Source of the DNA: CAYLLN01 sp964384375 | Lineage (GTDB): Bacteria; Planctomycetota; Planctomycetia; Pirellulales; Pirellulaceae | Direction: 5' to 3' | Length of the DNA stretch: 64,000 bases | Assembly (NCBI GenBank): GCA_964384375.1 | Contig: CAYLLN010000033.1 | Coordinates: 3,845 to 67,844 of the forward strand | In this document: positions 33,490-48,400 of the stretch, piece by piece | Position numbering within the stretch: the first letter of the stretch is position 1 | Layout: each line of letters opens with the position of its first letter | The notes under the pieces: generated by a model | The model's input: the letters and a program-made list of their open reading frames with translations, nothing else | Databases searched by the model: none | Told to the model about the DNA's origin: nothing | Translations under genes and position numbers: made by a program

Positions 33490-36400
33490 GTGTCTAAGAA
33501 AAAATCTCGCCCAGTCCGCCGCTCCCGCCCAGTCTCGCACGCTACTCGCCGCACCGCGTCGCGGTTCGAGATTCTGGAGCCCCGCTGGGTCATGGCGGTG
33601 GCCGCTGAGCTGAACGCCGGCCTTTTGGAAATCCGCTTCGATGCGGACAAGGATGCCGCGACGGTCACGGTCGAGGAAGGGAGCATCCGCATCTCCGATG
33701 GCAACGCCACGAGCGAGTTTCGCACCAGCGAGGTAACCGCGATCACCGTGGCGGCGGACAAGGGGGACGAGCAATCGATCGCTTTTGCCGGCGATCTGGC
33801 CGCCAGCGGCGCACTCGACGTGACCGGCATCGAAACGGTCGAGTTCGCCAGCGGCAGCTACACGTTTGGCAGCATCTCAGTCGTCGCAGGGCAGACGATC
33901 TCGCTCTCGGAATTCACGCTCGCGGCAGGGGGCGATCTGATCCTGAAGGCCGAGCAGACCGTGGACGAGGCCGAATCAGGGCGGCTTGGGTTTCTGGGCG
34001 TGTTGGCCGAAGTCGATGCTTCTGTGACGATTACGGACAGTTCGCTCCAGAGCGACGGCAATATCCAAATCATCGCCACGAGCACGCTCGACGCGAATGC
34101 CGATGGAGACGACGACGAGGATATCAATCGCGATTTTGCCCGCGTGAAGGCGGAAGCGAATACCGCGGTCACGTTGCTGGGGCGAACCGAGATCGTCGGC
34201 GGTGGCGATGTCACGATCGAGGCGAGCGCCGTCCTCACGGTGACTGCCGTCGGTCTGGCCAAGGGGGAAAGCACCGACGCGACCAAGGACGCTGTGCTCG
34301 CCTTGACCAACGTAACGACGAATGTGCTGGCAACGATCGGCGACGAAGCGATTGTGACCGCTCGGGGGGCACTGCAGGTTCTCGCCAGCAATACGGCGAC
34401 GATCACCACCACCGCCGACGGCACCGCAGGTGGGACCGGCGCGCGGGGCGGCGTGATGGCTCTGGCGATCTTCGCCGAAACGACGCACGCGCTGGTCAGC
34501 GGCAACGCGGCACTGACTGGCGAGTCTGTGGCGATCGAGGCGATTGCCAACCCGACCATCACCACCACCGCCAAGGCGACGATTGGTGGGGCAACCGAGA
34601 ATGACGATGCCACCGAGGAAGAACTGGCCGCTGCTGAAGCCGCCACGAAGGACGGCACCATCAGCCGCGCCGGGGCGATTGCAATCACGCGGATTAACAC
34701 GGCCGATACGGTCGCGGAGATCATGGAGCAAGCCACGATCAACAGCGACGGTGCGATCGACCTGACTGCCGATTCGTCCGCTGCTGTCACGACGACCGCC
34801 GACGCCACCGCCACAAACAACACGGGCGAAGACAACGACGGCTTGGGCGTTGCCGTCGCCACCGATCGGACCGCATTCCGCACGCAGGCACTCGTCAGCG
34901 GCACGCACGAGCTTTCGGGCACGGCGGTCAATATCGCCGCCAAATCGTCAAGCGGCCGCACGCATGCGACGAAAGCAACCTCCGGTGCTGGCGGTTCGGG
35001 TGTCGGCACGGCTGGCTCCTTCGTGCGAAACAAGATCGACGACGAAACGACGGCTGCCGTCATTGCCGAAAGCAGCCTCGACTTGGGGGGCGCGGATTTG
35101 TCGCTCTCCGCAGTTCGCAGTCTGACCGTGACAGGCGAAGCGTTGCCAGCGGGAACGGGCGGGACTCGCGGCGGCGCGGTTGGGGGAGAGAAAGGACGCG
35201 GGGCGTCGGTTGTCTATAACAAGGTCAGCACCACAACGACTGCCGCGGTTCAGAAGTCGGCAGCACTGGCTAACGTCCAGGGCCTCTCGATTGCAGCGGA
35301 TGGCACGACGGCGGTCACAACAACCGCGACCACAGGAGCCGAAGGTGGGACGGCGAATACGCCCGGTGTCGCGATTGCTGTTGTCGATGACACGGTCTCG
35401 GCTCAGCTCGGTAGTGGCGACGCACTCACACTTACCGGCGGACTAACACTCACGTCAAGCCGCGCCGGCGATGTGACGACGACCGTGAAGGGGGACGTTC
35501 TCGGTGAGAAGGCGGCACGCGGTGGGGCGTTCGCCCTGAATGATGTCGAGGCCAGTGCCTCTGCCGTCGTCGAGCGCGATGTGACGGCTGCTGAAGCAAT
35601 CAGTGTGGCGTCGTCCGCCGGCGGTAAGGTCTCGGCCGACGCCAAGGCGAGTGCCCAGGGGACCGGCGAAGAGACAGAGACGAAAAAGGCCGACGACGAA
35701 GCCGCCGAGCAGGCTGATGCCGCCGGCTCTGATGCGGAAAAACCGGAACTCAAGACCCAAGAAGGCAAAGTCAGTGCTGCTGCGGCATTCGCGATCAACC
35801 TGGCCAATGTGCAAGCAATCGCGACGATCGCAGACGGCCTGACCATCACGTCCGAGGCGGCCCTTGCACTGAAGGCCTCGAATGCTGTTGATGCGACGGC
35901 CAAGGCCGACGCGAGCGCCGTTGGCACGGCAACCACCGAGGAAGACGAGGAAGAACCAGAGGGGGGCACGAAGAAGAGCTATGGCATTGCGGTCGCGGCT
36001 AACAAAGCGAATGTGAGCAGTCTGGCTACGCTCGGCAACGGCTCAACGACGGCAGAGGGAATCTCCGTTACCGCTGACAGCACGGTCGGCGACGACACGT
36101 CGCACGAGTTTGGCGCGGAATCGACCTCCGGTGCGGGAGCGACCCAGGTCGGCTTTGCCGGATCGTTCGCGCTCAATACGGCCAAGAACGCGAGCATCGC
36201 CCGGATCACCGACGAGGCCACGGTCGATGCGGGTGCGGGAGCGATCGCCATCTCCTCGGACAACACCGCGACGAGCACGGTCAAAGCGACGCCGAGCATC
36301 AGCGTTACCGGCGACAAGCGTGGCATTGGCGTCTCGTTTGTCCTGAACATCGCCCGCAATACGAGCCACGCCGAACTGGGCCAGGCTGCGACCGCCAAAT

Positions 36401-39400
36401 CGGCCAGCACCGAAGGCAACGCTCTGGCGATCACGGCGAAATCGGCCCAGACCGACACGACCGAAGCCAAGGGGGGCGCAGGAGCTACCGATGCCGTCGG
36501 CAAGCGAGCGACCACGCCCGTCTTCGCCATTAGCAGTGTCCACAACGGCACTCTCGCCCGGGCGGCAGGGCAGGAAATGACGGCCACCGGAGACGTACAA
36601 ATCGCAGCCGAACACACCGGCACCCACTCGACGAAGGCCGAGGGGGCGAGCGTCGCCGCCAACACGGCCGTCGGCATGGCGCTGGGCCTCGCGATCAGTA
36701 ATGACCAAGTCGTAGCGACCATCGATGGAAACCTGGAAAGCACCAGTGCAGTGTCCATCAAAGCAACCGGCACCACGAGCAGCCAGGCCGACGCGAAGGC
36801 GAGTGCCAAGGGGGGCGAGAAGGCGACCAACGACGATGCCGACAAGAAGCTGGCCGACGCTCGCCAGGCTGCCGCCGATGCCGACAGCGAATCAGCGGGT
36901 GACGATGATCCGGAGAGTCCCGAGCTGAAAACCCCCAAGGGGAAGCTGAGTCTTGCTGCCGCCTTCGGCGTGAACATTGCCACGGCCAGCGTCCGGGCGA
37001 CGGCTGCGGAAGGGAGCACGATCACGGCAGGCGAAGGACTCGCGATCAACGCTGAGGGGCAAGCGACCGCCGGCGCGAAGGCGGATGCTAGTGCCGTCGT
37101 CGCCAACGTTGAGGAGGAGGAAGAGGAAGAAGAAACCGAGGAAGGCGAGGAAACGCCCCCCGACGAAGCGGCCGAAGGGGCACGAGGCGTTGGCATTGGC
37201 ATCGCCGTCAATGTCGCTCGCACCACGACGGCAGCCACCATCGAAAGCGGCGTGCAAGCCAAGGCCGCCGGCATTTCGCTTTCGGCCAAGACGCCAGCCG
37301 ATGCATCGCACGCCTTCAGCTCCGAAGCGATTTCCGGCGCGGGAGCCAAGAAAGTCGGCTTTGCGGGGGCGTTCGGCCTCAATCTCATGAAGAACGAGAC
37401 GGCAGCCGATGTCGCCGGCGGATCGCAACTCGATGCTGGGAGCGGCAATCTGTCGCTCGATTCGGCTGGGACTGCGACGAACACCGCCAAGGCAACCGCC
37501 AGCGTCACTACGGACGAAGCGAAACGGGGCGTCGGGACGCCGTTTGCCATCAACGTCGCTCGCAACACCGTCCGCAGCGAAGTCGCCGACGACGTGCTCG
37601 TTCGCCGGCAAGGAACTGTCTCCGAAGCCGGTGCGGTCGATGTCTCTCTGAAGGCGACTTCGACCCAGGCCGAAACGACTGAAGCGAAAAGTGGCGCCGG
37701 AGCCGAGGACGAAGCGGGGGCCAAAGCTGCCACGCCGGTCTTCAGCATTGCCAGCATCCACAACACCACAATCGCCCGCCTGGGTGGCGACGACCTGGCC
37801 ACAAACCATGCCAGCCGCAATGCGACTGTCGAGGCCAAGCACACTGCCACGACAACCACCAAGGCAGAAGGTTCCCCCGTCGCCAACGAAACGGCTGCGG
37901 GTATCTCACTCGCCGTCGGAATCGGAAGCGATAACGTGGCGGCCAGTATCGGCGGCAAATGGGAGTTTGGCGGCGACGTGACGATCAAAGCCGATTCGAC
38001 CGCGACCACGGCTGTTGAATCGAAGGCGAGTGTGAAAGGTGGCCAGCAGGAGAACGACGAAGACGTCGATAAGCAAACGGACGATGCGAAGAAGCAGGCA
38101 ACCGATCTCGACGGTCAAGCAATCGACGAGGAGGAGCCGGCCGATCTCGAAACGCCCGCTGGATCTCTCGCCGTCGCTGGCGCCGCGGCGGTCAACGTCG
38201 CCATCGCCAAGACACGGGCCTTCCAGGAAGCGGGCAGCGAACTCGCCGCCGGCGGCGACATGTCCCTCTCGGCTATCGCCAAGGTTGATGCCAAGGCAAT
38301 CGCCGATGCGAGCACGGTCGCTCTCTCGCTCCCTGAAGAGCCGACCGAGCCACCCGCAGATGGTGAGGAGGAAGAAGAGCCCGAAGTCGATCACAACGCG
38401 ACCGGTGTCGGCATTGCGGCGGCAGGCAACTTCGCCAAGGTGACGACCGAAGCGACGATCGAGGGGAACTCGTCCACGTCGGCGGCCAGCCTGTCGCTCG
38501 ATGCGGGGACGGCTACCGAAGGGGGCCAGCACCAATTCAAAGCCGAATCGACCTCCGGTGTCGGCGTGAGCAAGCTCGGCGTGGCGAGCTCGCTCGCGAT
38601 CAATTTCGTGCGGAACGACAGCAGCGCCACGATTGGCTTCGGGGCCAGCGTCGATCTCGACCAGCCGGGCGGAACGGCCGACCTCACGCTCACCAGCCGC
38701 AACCGGACGATCAGCGACGTGGAGGCGAAATCGACTGTCGAAGGGCGACCTTCCACCGGCATCGGCCCGTCCATCGCAATCAACGTGACGCGAAACACGA
38801 GCACCGCATCGCTCGCCGAAACCGCGGCCGTAGCGGGCAGTGTCGGCAACTACAAGGTGGAGGCGATTGGCGACTACGACGCGAACACCGAGTCGGAAGC
38901 GGGGACGCAGTCGGAATTCGCCCCTGCTGAAGAGGGTGGCGACGAGGGGGGGTTGGCGATCAGTCCGTCGCTGGCGATGACCGTGGTGGTCAACAAGACC
39001 ACCGCTCAGTCGCGCGGCACGCAGGGACTCGATGTTTCCGGCGATCTGTCGGTGCTCACGACGCACACCAGCGACATCGATACCGAGGCGAAATCGGACG
39101 TGGCGGCGGAGAGTGCTGCGATCGGAACCTCGCTCGCGCTAAACGTCGTCGTCGATTCGGCCACCGCGGCCGCCAACGGCAGCTACGACATTGCCGGCAA
39201 GGCGGATGTAAAAGCGACATCAGATCTGAACGTCGATGCGTTCTCCGAGGCGACCGCCTCCGGCGCTCGGGCCGACAGCCAGCCGGCCGAATCGCTCGAA
39301 GACCAGGCCAAGGAATACGGGAAGGAACTGCTGGAGGAGATCAAGGACACGCGGTCGCTCAAGGGCTCTCTGCAATCGACCTACAACGATGTAAAAGGGG

Positions 39401-42400
39401 AGATTCAGTCGAAACTGAACCAGGATGTCGAAGCGAAGGGGGTCGCGGCAGCGATCAGCGGCAACGTCGTCGTGACGACCACGGACGCCAGCGTGAACGG
39501 AAATGTGATCGTCGCGGGGGACGTGACGATCAAGTCCACCGCCGAAGTCGATGTCGATGCCGAGGCGACCGGCCTGGCAGCGGCACTGAGCCTACAAGAC
39601 GGCATTGGGGCGGCAGTCGCGGCCAACGTCGTCGATATCAACACGCACGCTTCCGCAGCGGGGCAAAGTCTTTCCGGCAACAAAATCTCGATCCTCGCCG
39701 GTAACGCCAGTGGCAACGAGCACGAGGTCAAGTCGCGAGCCTTGGCAGGGGGCGGCGCGAAGGAGGACGGCAAGGCGGGCTCGTTTGCCGCGAATATCGT
39801 TGTTGGCGATACGTCGGCAACGGTGGTGGAAGGAACGAACGTCTCCACGACCGGCGACCTGGAAATCGGCGCCCAGAACGACCTGCGGCTGCAGAACATC
39901 GCCGGGGCCGGGGGCGTAGGGCAGAACGACGGTTTCGGCGGGGCTCTCGCGCTCAACGTCGTGCGGAACGACACCACAGCGGCGCTCGGCGGTGGCAGCT
40001 TCGCAAACATCAGCGGCGACGTGGCGATCATCGCCGAAGGCTCCGTGAAGCCGATCGAAGGGGACGTGGAGCAAGATCCGCTCTCCCTGGCCGTCGGGGG
40101 AGCGGCAGCCGGCGACAGCACGCGAGCCGGCGCGATTGCGATCAACGTGATCGTCGATCATACGCACGCCTTCATCGGGGAGAACCGACAGCTCACCGTC
40201 ACTTCGCCAAACGCTCGCCTTCCGGGGAACGTGCAGGTTCTCGCCACCGATGCGACCAAAATTCGCTCCGGCGCGGGAGCGATCACGCTGAGTACGGGCA
40301 AGGGAAAGGGACTTGGTGCGTCGCTAAACGTTGTGACGAAGGAAACGCTTGCCTTCGTCGGCGACAGCTCGACGGTGAATACGACGGGAACGCTGACCGT
40401 CGGGGCCAACGCGACGGAAGACCTCTTCACGATCGCGGCCGCTCCCACGCTCGGCGGTAGTGGCACAACGCCCAGCTTCGCTGGTGCGGCCGCGGCACAT
40501 TTCCAAAGCACGACCACCGAGGCCCGACTCGGCGAGAACACGACCATCACCACGCGCGGTAACGCGGTCGTGCAGGCCAATCACACGCTGGAAACTGAGG
40601 TGATCGCCGGCGCGCTCTCCGGCGGATCGACCGATGCCGTCGGCGGCTCGATGGCCACGGTTTTCTCTGCCGACACAACCGAAGCATTGATCGGCACAGG
40701 CGCGGATGTAACGGTGCAAGGGAGTAACGGCCTGACGGTCGCGGCCATCGCGAGCGAAACCGTGAAGCCGCTGGCACTGGGCGCGGCCGGAGCCGGGAGC
40801 GACGGCGTCGCCGGTTCGATCGTACTTACGCGACTCAATCAGACGACGCGGGCCCATATCGAAGCGGATGCCAACATCGTCGGCCGCAATCTGACGAACC
40901 CCGGCAGCACGCGGCCCAATGTGAAGGTCGAGGCGACCGACAACACGAATCTGTTCTCACTCGCTGGCGTCGCACAAGGGGCCGGCACAAACGGCTTCGG
41001 GGCCGCCCTCGATACGGCCTTCGTGACGAAGCAGACGCAGGCCTGGATCGCCGAAGGGACCACGGTCGATGCCGACGGCAACGTGCAAGTCGCCGCCACG
41101 TCGAGCGAAGACGCCACGTCCCTTTCCGCCACAGCGGGCGGTGCTGGTTCGCGGAACATCGCCGGCGCAGCAGCCGCCTATGTCCTCGACGTGACGACGC
41201 ACGCCATTCTGGGTGACAACCCGACCGATGAAGCCGTTCCGACGACCCCCGCCAACATCCATGCGGTCGGGAACGTCCTCGTGAGCGCGACCGAAACGAC
41301 CGAACTCGACCTGATTACCGGCGCGGCCGGCGGAGCAGGTCAATCGAGCTTTGGTGGCGCGGCCAATGTGAGCACCATCAAGAAGGAAACGGTGGCCCTC
41401 GTTGCTGACGGCACGATTGTCGCCGCCGATGCTTCGGCCAGTGTCGCGGCATTGTCCCCCAAGACCGGCAAGTTTGGCATCAGCTTTCCCACGCAGTCGT
41501 TTGGGGCGAACGAAGTCCGGCCGCCGATCATTAACACGTCTATCACCGACTCCACCGGCGACGGCGTCAATGACCTGACCGATCAGAGAATCTTCCGGCC
41601 GCGTCTGGTGACGCCGCAAACGACGTCGCTCCGCGGTGTAGCGGTGACGGCGACGAATCAGGACGACATTGCGACGCTCGCCGTCGGTGCCGCCGGTTCA
41701 GGCAACCTGGCGGTGAACCTGACCGCTCCGGTCAACATCGTCCGCACGACAACCGCCGCCCGCATCGGCAATGGGGCTCAGGTCAACGTGAACAACCAGG
41801 CGACGGCCGGCCAGCAGTCGGTCTTGGTCGCGGCAGGCAACGATTTCTCGCACCTCGACATTTCCGGCTCGATCGCCGGCTCCGGTTCGGCGGCGATTGG
41901 CCCGGCTGCCGCGGTGACGACGGTGAAGAACGACACTTCCGCTTCGATCGGCGCGGAAGCCGACGTGCGGGCTAAGCGCGACGTGACAGTTCAAGCCGAA
42001 GCGACCGAGGACGCCCTGCTCATCGCGGCGAGCGGCGCGGGGGCCGGCCAGACCGCGGTCGCCGGCTCGCTGAACGTCCTGTCTCTTAAGAACTCGACGC
42101 ACGCCTTCATCGACGACCGTGCGAATGTCGCCGCCGAAGGGAACGTCCTCGTTTCGGCGAAGGACGCGACCGACCTGGACATGATTGCCGGCTCAGCGGC
42201 ACTCGGCTTTGGGGCAGGGGTGAGCGTGTCGATCGGATTCACATCGATTCACAAAGAGACGCAGGCGTTCATCGGCGACGACGCCACGGTGAGCGGTAAG
42301 GGGAACACGACCGACCTCGCGGGCGTCCTGATCAATAGCGGCAGCGGCGGCTTCACGACCGGCGCGATGCGGGGGGTCGCGGTGCAGGCCTTATCGCAGG

Positions 42401-45400
42401 AGGACATTTTCAGCCTCAGCGCGGCCGGTTCTGGCGGTTTTGGAGCAGCTGCCGTCGCGGGAGGGATCGACGCGAATCTGATCGACTCCGACACAGCAGC
42501 CTTCATCGGCGAGCGAGCTATCATCAATTCGAGCACGGCCGGCGCGAACAGCACGCAGTCGGTCAACGTGGCCGCGGCCAACCACCTCAACGTGCTCACC
42601 ATCGGCGGCAGCGCGGCCGTCGGTGCGAACGCCATAGCCGGCGGCATCGACATTGGCGTCGTGCGGAACGATACGACCGCGGTCATCGCCGAAGATGCCG
42701 CGGTAAACGCTCGGCAGGATATCGAGGTCAATGCTTTTGCCGACAAGGACATTCGCAGCATCGCGATCAGCCTCGGGCTCAGCGCGAATGTCTCCGTGGC
42801 AGGGTCGGTGTCTGTCTGGTCGATTGGCAAGCAGCTTGACGCGAGCTACGCCGACGAACAAACCGAGAGCAACGCCTTACAGGAAAGTGGTAACCAGAGC
42901 GCCGATGGCTTTGCCGCCAATCAATCGGGCCAGGGGACCAGCCGGCTCAGTTCATCGCTCGCAGAATTTGACGGTGTCGGCGAGCCCACGCCGGTGAATC
43001 CGACGCCCAAGCAGCGGATTGCCGAAATCCTCAGCCGGGCCAAGGGTGATCTCGATTCCGAATCCCCCAGCGGCAGCAGTTTGCTCGACGACCTGCGTCT
43101 GAGCGTGCCGCAGGTGGGAACGATCGCACGAGTCGAAAGCGGGGCGACGCTCACCGCCGGTCGCGATGTGGATGTCCATGCCGACGAGCAGATCACCTTC
43201 GCGCCGCTGGCTGGAAGCCTGGCGGGCGCACTGACGGCGGCTATCGGTGCCTCGGTTGTCGTGGGGAACGTCGGAGGAATCACGCAGGCCGAGCTTGACG
43301 GTACCGTCAGCGCCGGCGGCGACATCGACGTGATCGCGAATCAGGACGTGACGACGAGCGGCTTCTCTGCGGCAGGGCAGGGGGGGATTGTTGCGCTCGG
43401 TGCAGCCGTCGTGTCGCTCAAGGACACGAGCATTCAGATCGCCCGCCTCGGCGACGATGCGTACATCGTGCAGGCGGACAGCGTCGATCTGGATGCCAGC
43501 CGCAGCCTGGAAATTACCGGACGCACGGGCAACGCGGCCGTTGGCCTTGCCGCCATCGGAGCCGCCTTCAGCCGCGTGATCGTGGAAGGGGCGACGCGAG
43601 CCCAAGTGAGCGACGGGGCACAAGTCGGCCAGGTCGCGGGACAGACCGTGGGTGATTTGAACGTGCGGGCTCGCACCTCTCCGCTGGCAACGGCCGAGGC
43701 CACCGCCCTTTCCGGCGGCGTCGTGGCCGGAGCGATCAACTTCAGCAAGGCGATTGTGACGCCAACCATCGAAGCTTCGATCGGCAGCCAGGCAAAGACC
43801 ACGAGCGGCGCCGATGTCGATGTGACGGGCTCGGTCCGCGTGCGTTCGACATCGCTGAGCAACGCCGAGGCAAATACGCTGGGCGTTGCGATTGGTGGTG
43901 GGGCCCTGGGCTTGGGACGTGCGACGGCCGAGGTCTCGCCGACGGTTGTTTCGCTCTTGGGCGACAACTCGCAAGTCGCAGCGGCCGGCGACATCACGTT
44001 CCGCGCCACACACAATGAGCTGATTACCATCATCGCACCCAATGGTGCCACCTTCACGTCCGAACAAGCCGGCGCTGTGGCCAGTGCCCAGTCGGCTGCA
44101 GGTGGCGGACTGGCGGGGAACAGCACTGAGGCGACCGCTGAAGCGAATCCCGTCGTACTGATGACGGTCGGTGAGAACGCAACGATCGCTGCCGGCGGAT
44201 TGACCGACCTTGCCGCGGCAGGCACGCAGAAAGCGCAGGCGACAGGTCGAGCCTTGACCGTGGGTCTTCTGCTCGGCATGGGGGGCATCGAATCGACCGC
44301 CAGCATTGCCGGCCGTTCGGCGACGCTCGTCGAAGACGGCGCGTCGATTACAGGCAACAGCGTCAGCATCCATGCCTTGAGCGACGATCGGCCCATTGCC
44401 GATGTCGAAGCAGCAGCCGGCGGAATTCTGACCAAGGGTCAAAACACGGCAACAGCCCGCGTCCTGCGCCCACAAGCGATCGTCGATCGCGTGCCGACCT
44501 TTGCTCCCAACGCGAGCGTGACGATCAACGCCGCCGACCTTGCAGCCACGACCGATCTCACCATTTCTGCGAATCAACTGGCCGAAGCCGACGCCTTCAC
44601 CAAGGGGCTCGCCGTCGGCGCCCTGGCGGCAGGAAAGTCCGAAGCCGTCGTCGTCGTCACGCCCGAAGTGGCCACGTCGGTCAATGCCGATGCGACGTTC
44701 ACCTCCGGCGACGAACTGCTCGTCTCGGCCGAGTTCGGCCCGAATCGCACCGCGTCCGTCGTGGCCCGCAACATCGTCGAGGACTCCGCGCTTGCCAAAG
44801 ACGCCCTCTCGACCGCCTATGCCAAGGGTTCCGGCGGCGGGCTGATTGGCCTCGTGGGGAGCGAAGCCAGCTCGCGCGTCACACCGCTCGTGAAGACCGA
44901 CATCGGCAACTCGGTCACCGCCAATGCGGCCAACATCACCATCGAGTCGCGGAACGAAGTGAATGCCGCCTCGGTGGCCCGCAATGTCGCGGCCGGTTTC
45001 ATCGCGGCGGGCTCGGCCGACGCCCGGACGACCGTCGATACGACCAGCCAGGCGACCGTGGGCGGCGGGACCGCGGTTTCGCCGACGCAGATCGCAGCCA
45101 CGCAGAACTTCACGCTCGCCGCCCACGGCTCGCACCAGGGAGATTCCTATGCTGAATCCAGGGCAGTCGCCGCGATACCGATTGCCACTGCCACGGCGAT
45201 TACGCTTGGCGATTTCACCGTCGAATCGACCGTGGGCGGTTCCACGGAAATCACTGCCGGCAACAATCTGTTCGTTACCACGAGCGTCGATCGGGCCGTC
45301 CTCGGCTTCCTGACCACGACGGAAGCGACCGGCGGCAACGCTCATGCCACGGACGGCGGCTTCGTTGCCGATGCCTTCGCCACCGCGACCTCGCGGCTGG

Positions 45401-48400
45401 GCACCAGTAGCACGCCGGCCCTTTCGCAAGTCGAGATCGAGGAGTCGGCTCAACTGACTGCGGCCAACGTCACACTCCGCTCGCAGGTGCTGGGAACGCG
45501 CGTCCGTGCCGATTCCCACGCCCGAGCTCTGGGAGTTGGCGTGGACGTCGATTCCAGCGCGACCGGTGAAGTATTCACCAAGGCCGATGTCAAGCTGAAC
45601 GAATTGTCGGAAGTCCGCGGCACCAACCAGGTGACGATCGAATCGCGCCATGGCGCGGGAGCGACCGGCAATGTCGAGACGAATGTGGAAGCAACAGCCG
45701 ACCGGGACAGCCTGGTCGGCTCCGTGGGAGCCAAGGCGACGAACCGGCAAGTGACAACGTCGATTGTCGAAGGGCTCAACAACGCGACCGTTGCCGCCCG
45801 CAACCTGACCGTGCGAGCCAGCACGGGCGTGGCCAACTTCGCCACTGACGCGATCGAAAACAATCGCCGCAACCGCGAGGGGAGCATTACCGAGCAACTC
45901 ACTCCGTCTCGGCGGATCGAATGGAATGCCGATGTGATCCTGCTCGGCGGGCCCGACGCCGAACTGGTCATTGAGAACACCGGCCCGACGGGAGCGACGG
46001 TGACGAAGGCCGTCGGCGTGACGATTGCCGATTCCGATGGGCAGACGCTCGGCCCAGTCGCCTCGGCAAACATCGTCGTGAATGCGATTCAGAACACCGA
46101 TCCATTTGGCGTGGTGCTGTTCGATGCTCCGACACTCAATGCCAACGGCGGCACGTTCAACGGCGTTCTGACCGGCAACCTGAGCACGTTTTTCGTCGAT
46201 CGAACGAAGGGAGTCACGATCGACAACGAGTCGCCGAAAAACCTGCAGGTCGGCACGATCAACGTCATCAACACCCAGCAGCCGACGGTGACGATCAACG
46301 CGGCCAATGACGGGAACTTCGCCTTCCGCGTCGAAAACCAATACGAACCGACCGATGTCGTCATCGAGAATAGCTCAGGCAGCGGAACGCCCAGCATCAC
46401 GCTGACCGGTACGATCGAGAATCCGGTGGGCCACACGGAGATCGCCAACCGCCGAGGCAGCATCGTGCGAACGGCCAATGGCCTGGTGCGGACGAATACC
46501 TTGCTGCTTGAAGCCGACAACGGCTCGATCGGCACGGCGGCCAGTCGTCTGCGGGCGGACCTGGTGAAGAGCAACGGCCGCGACACCGACCTCATCGCCG
46601 AAGCCGGCGGCAATGTGTTCCTCGACCTGATGGGGCGCATGCGGCAAGTGCCGGTCGGCGGGCAGTTCATGGACGTGGACGTGACCTCGATCCAAGCCGG
46701 CCAAACGGCTGATGTGCTTCTTCGCCAGGCGGTCATCGAGACAACGCCGAGCAACCCGCCATTTTTGCGGGTGACCGAGACGATCCAGGGGATCAACACC
46801 AACGTGATCGACCGCTTCCGGCCGACGCAGGAGCAGTTCCCAGTGATTGACCTGGGCGTGCTGGGAGTGAATCCACAGCCCTTCACGAGCATTTGGCAAA
46901 TCGACGAGTTGGCCGGGGCGAATATCACGATCGCCACGAATCCCGCCAGCGGCAGCGGACCATTCACCAGCGTTTTCGCGAATACCGACGTGGGCGCGAC
47001 CGGCATTGTGAATGCCTCGGCCACGGGATTCATCACGCTGCACGAGACGGCAGGCGACTTGCGGGTGGGACAGATCACGTCCGTGAACGACAACGTCTCT
47101 CTGTCGAGTGTGGCGGCGATTGTCGATCCGCTCAATGAAACGGCAGTCGATGTGGCGGGCAATCATGTGACGCTCACGGCCGCCATCAGCGTTGGCACGC
47201 TCACGAAGCCGCTCGATATTGACTCGAACCTGCTGACGGCGGACGCGGCGACGCGGATTAACCTCATCGAGCGAAACGGAGAGCTAAACGTCGATCACGC
47301 CAATGCGAGCGGCCCGGTGCAACTGGCCGCCGACAAGGGTTCGATCCTCGATCCGTTCAGCGATGCGGCGGCGGACGTGACCGGCACCGACATCATCCTG
47401 CAATCGGGAGGGGGCGGCATCGGCACGTCGGCCAAGCCGCTGGATATCAACTCGGCGGCCATCCCAGGTATTAAAGGCGAACTCATCGCCCAGTCCGCCC
47501 AGAGCATGTTCATCACGGAAACGCAGGGCGCGCTTGTGGTGGCCGAGGCCCGATCGATCAGCGGCAACGTGCAACTGCAAACGACCGATACGGTCGCGAC
47601 TGGCGAAGACCTGCTTCTCGGCAGTACATCGGTGGTCGCAGCCCAGGGGACCGTCGATCTGCGAGCCGGCGACAACGTGAGCAGCAAGAGCGGCACCCTC
47701 GTGCAGACGGGCGTCAACCAGGCGACCGCGGCAGGACTCTTCGTCCGTGGCGACTTCGGTAACGCTGATCCGGGCGTAGGGACGAACATCGACCTCCAAG
47801 GGACCTGGATCGGCCGACCGATCACGATCATCGGCGCCAGCGATGCAGACACGATCCGGCTGAATCAGACCGTGCTGCAAGGGCCGACGAACGTCCTCGG
47901 CGGCATCGGGACCGATACGATCCTCGTCGATCGAATCGCCCCGCTCACGACAACCAACTCGGCTGGCGTCCGCGATGCTTTGTTGCTAGACGGACAGATC
48001 GACAATGATCAGTACGTCGTGAATCTGACGCCCAATGGTAACTTCATCGCCGTCCTCGGCGACAACGGCCGGGGCACGTTCGACACGCTGACCGTCAACG
48101 GCACCGACCAGACCGACGGCTTCCTCGCGACTCCGAACCAAATTGCGAAGATCGTCAACAGCGGCGGCACGATCACCGCCCAGCTCATCAACTTCGGCGC
48201 GGGAGCCGATCAGCTCACCGTGAATGCCGGGGCAGGGGACGACGTGATGGCTCACGACCTGGCGACGGGGAATCACGACCTCTCCGGCGGCTGGACGTTC
48301 AACGGCGACGACGGGAACGACTTCACGAATGTCACCGGGAGTGCCGCGGCTGATACGTTCGAGTTCGAGGCCTTCAGCCCGACCTCGGCTGTCGTCCGAA

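Noticed and set aside
42952..46341. 1129-residue minus-strand reading frame inside the giant adhesin
   Set aside because: Arg/His/Asp-rich shadow with no motifs; the plus strand carries the continuous repeat protein. The 676-residue frame at 35979-38009 is rejected for the same reason.
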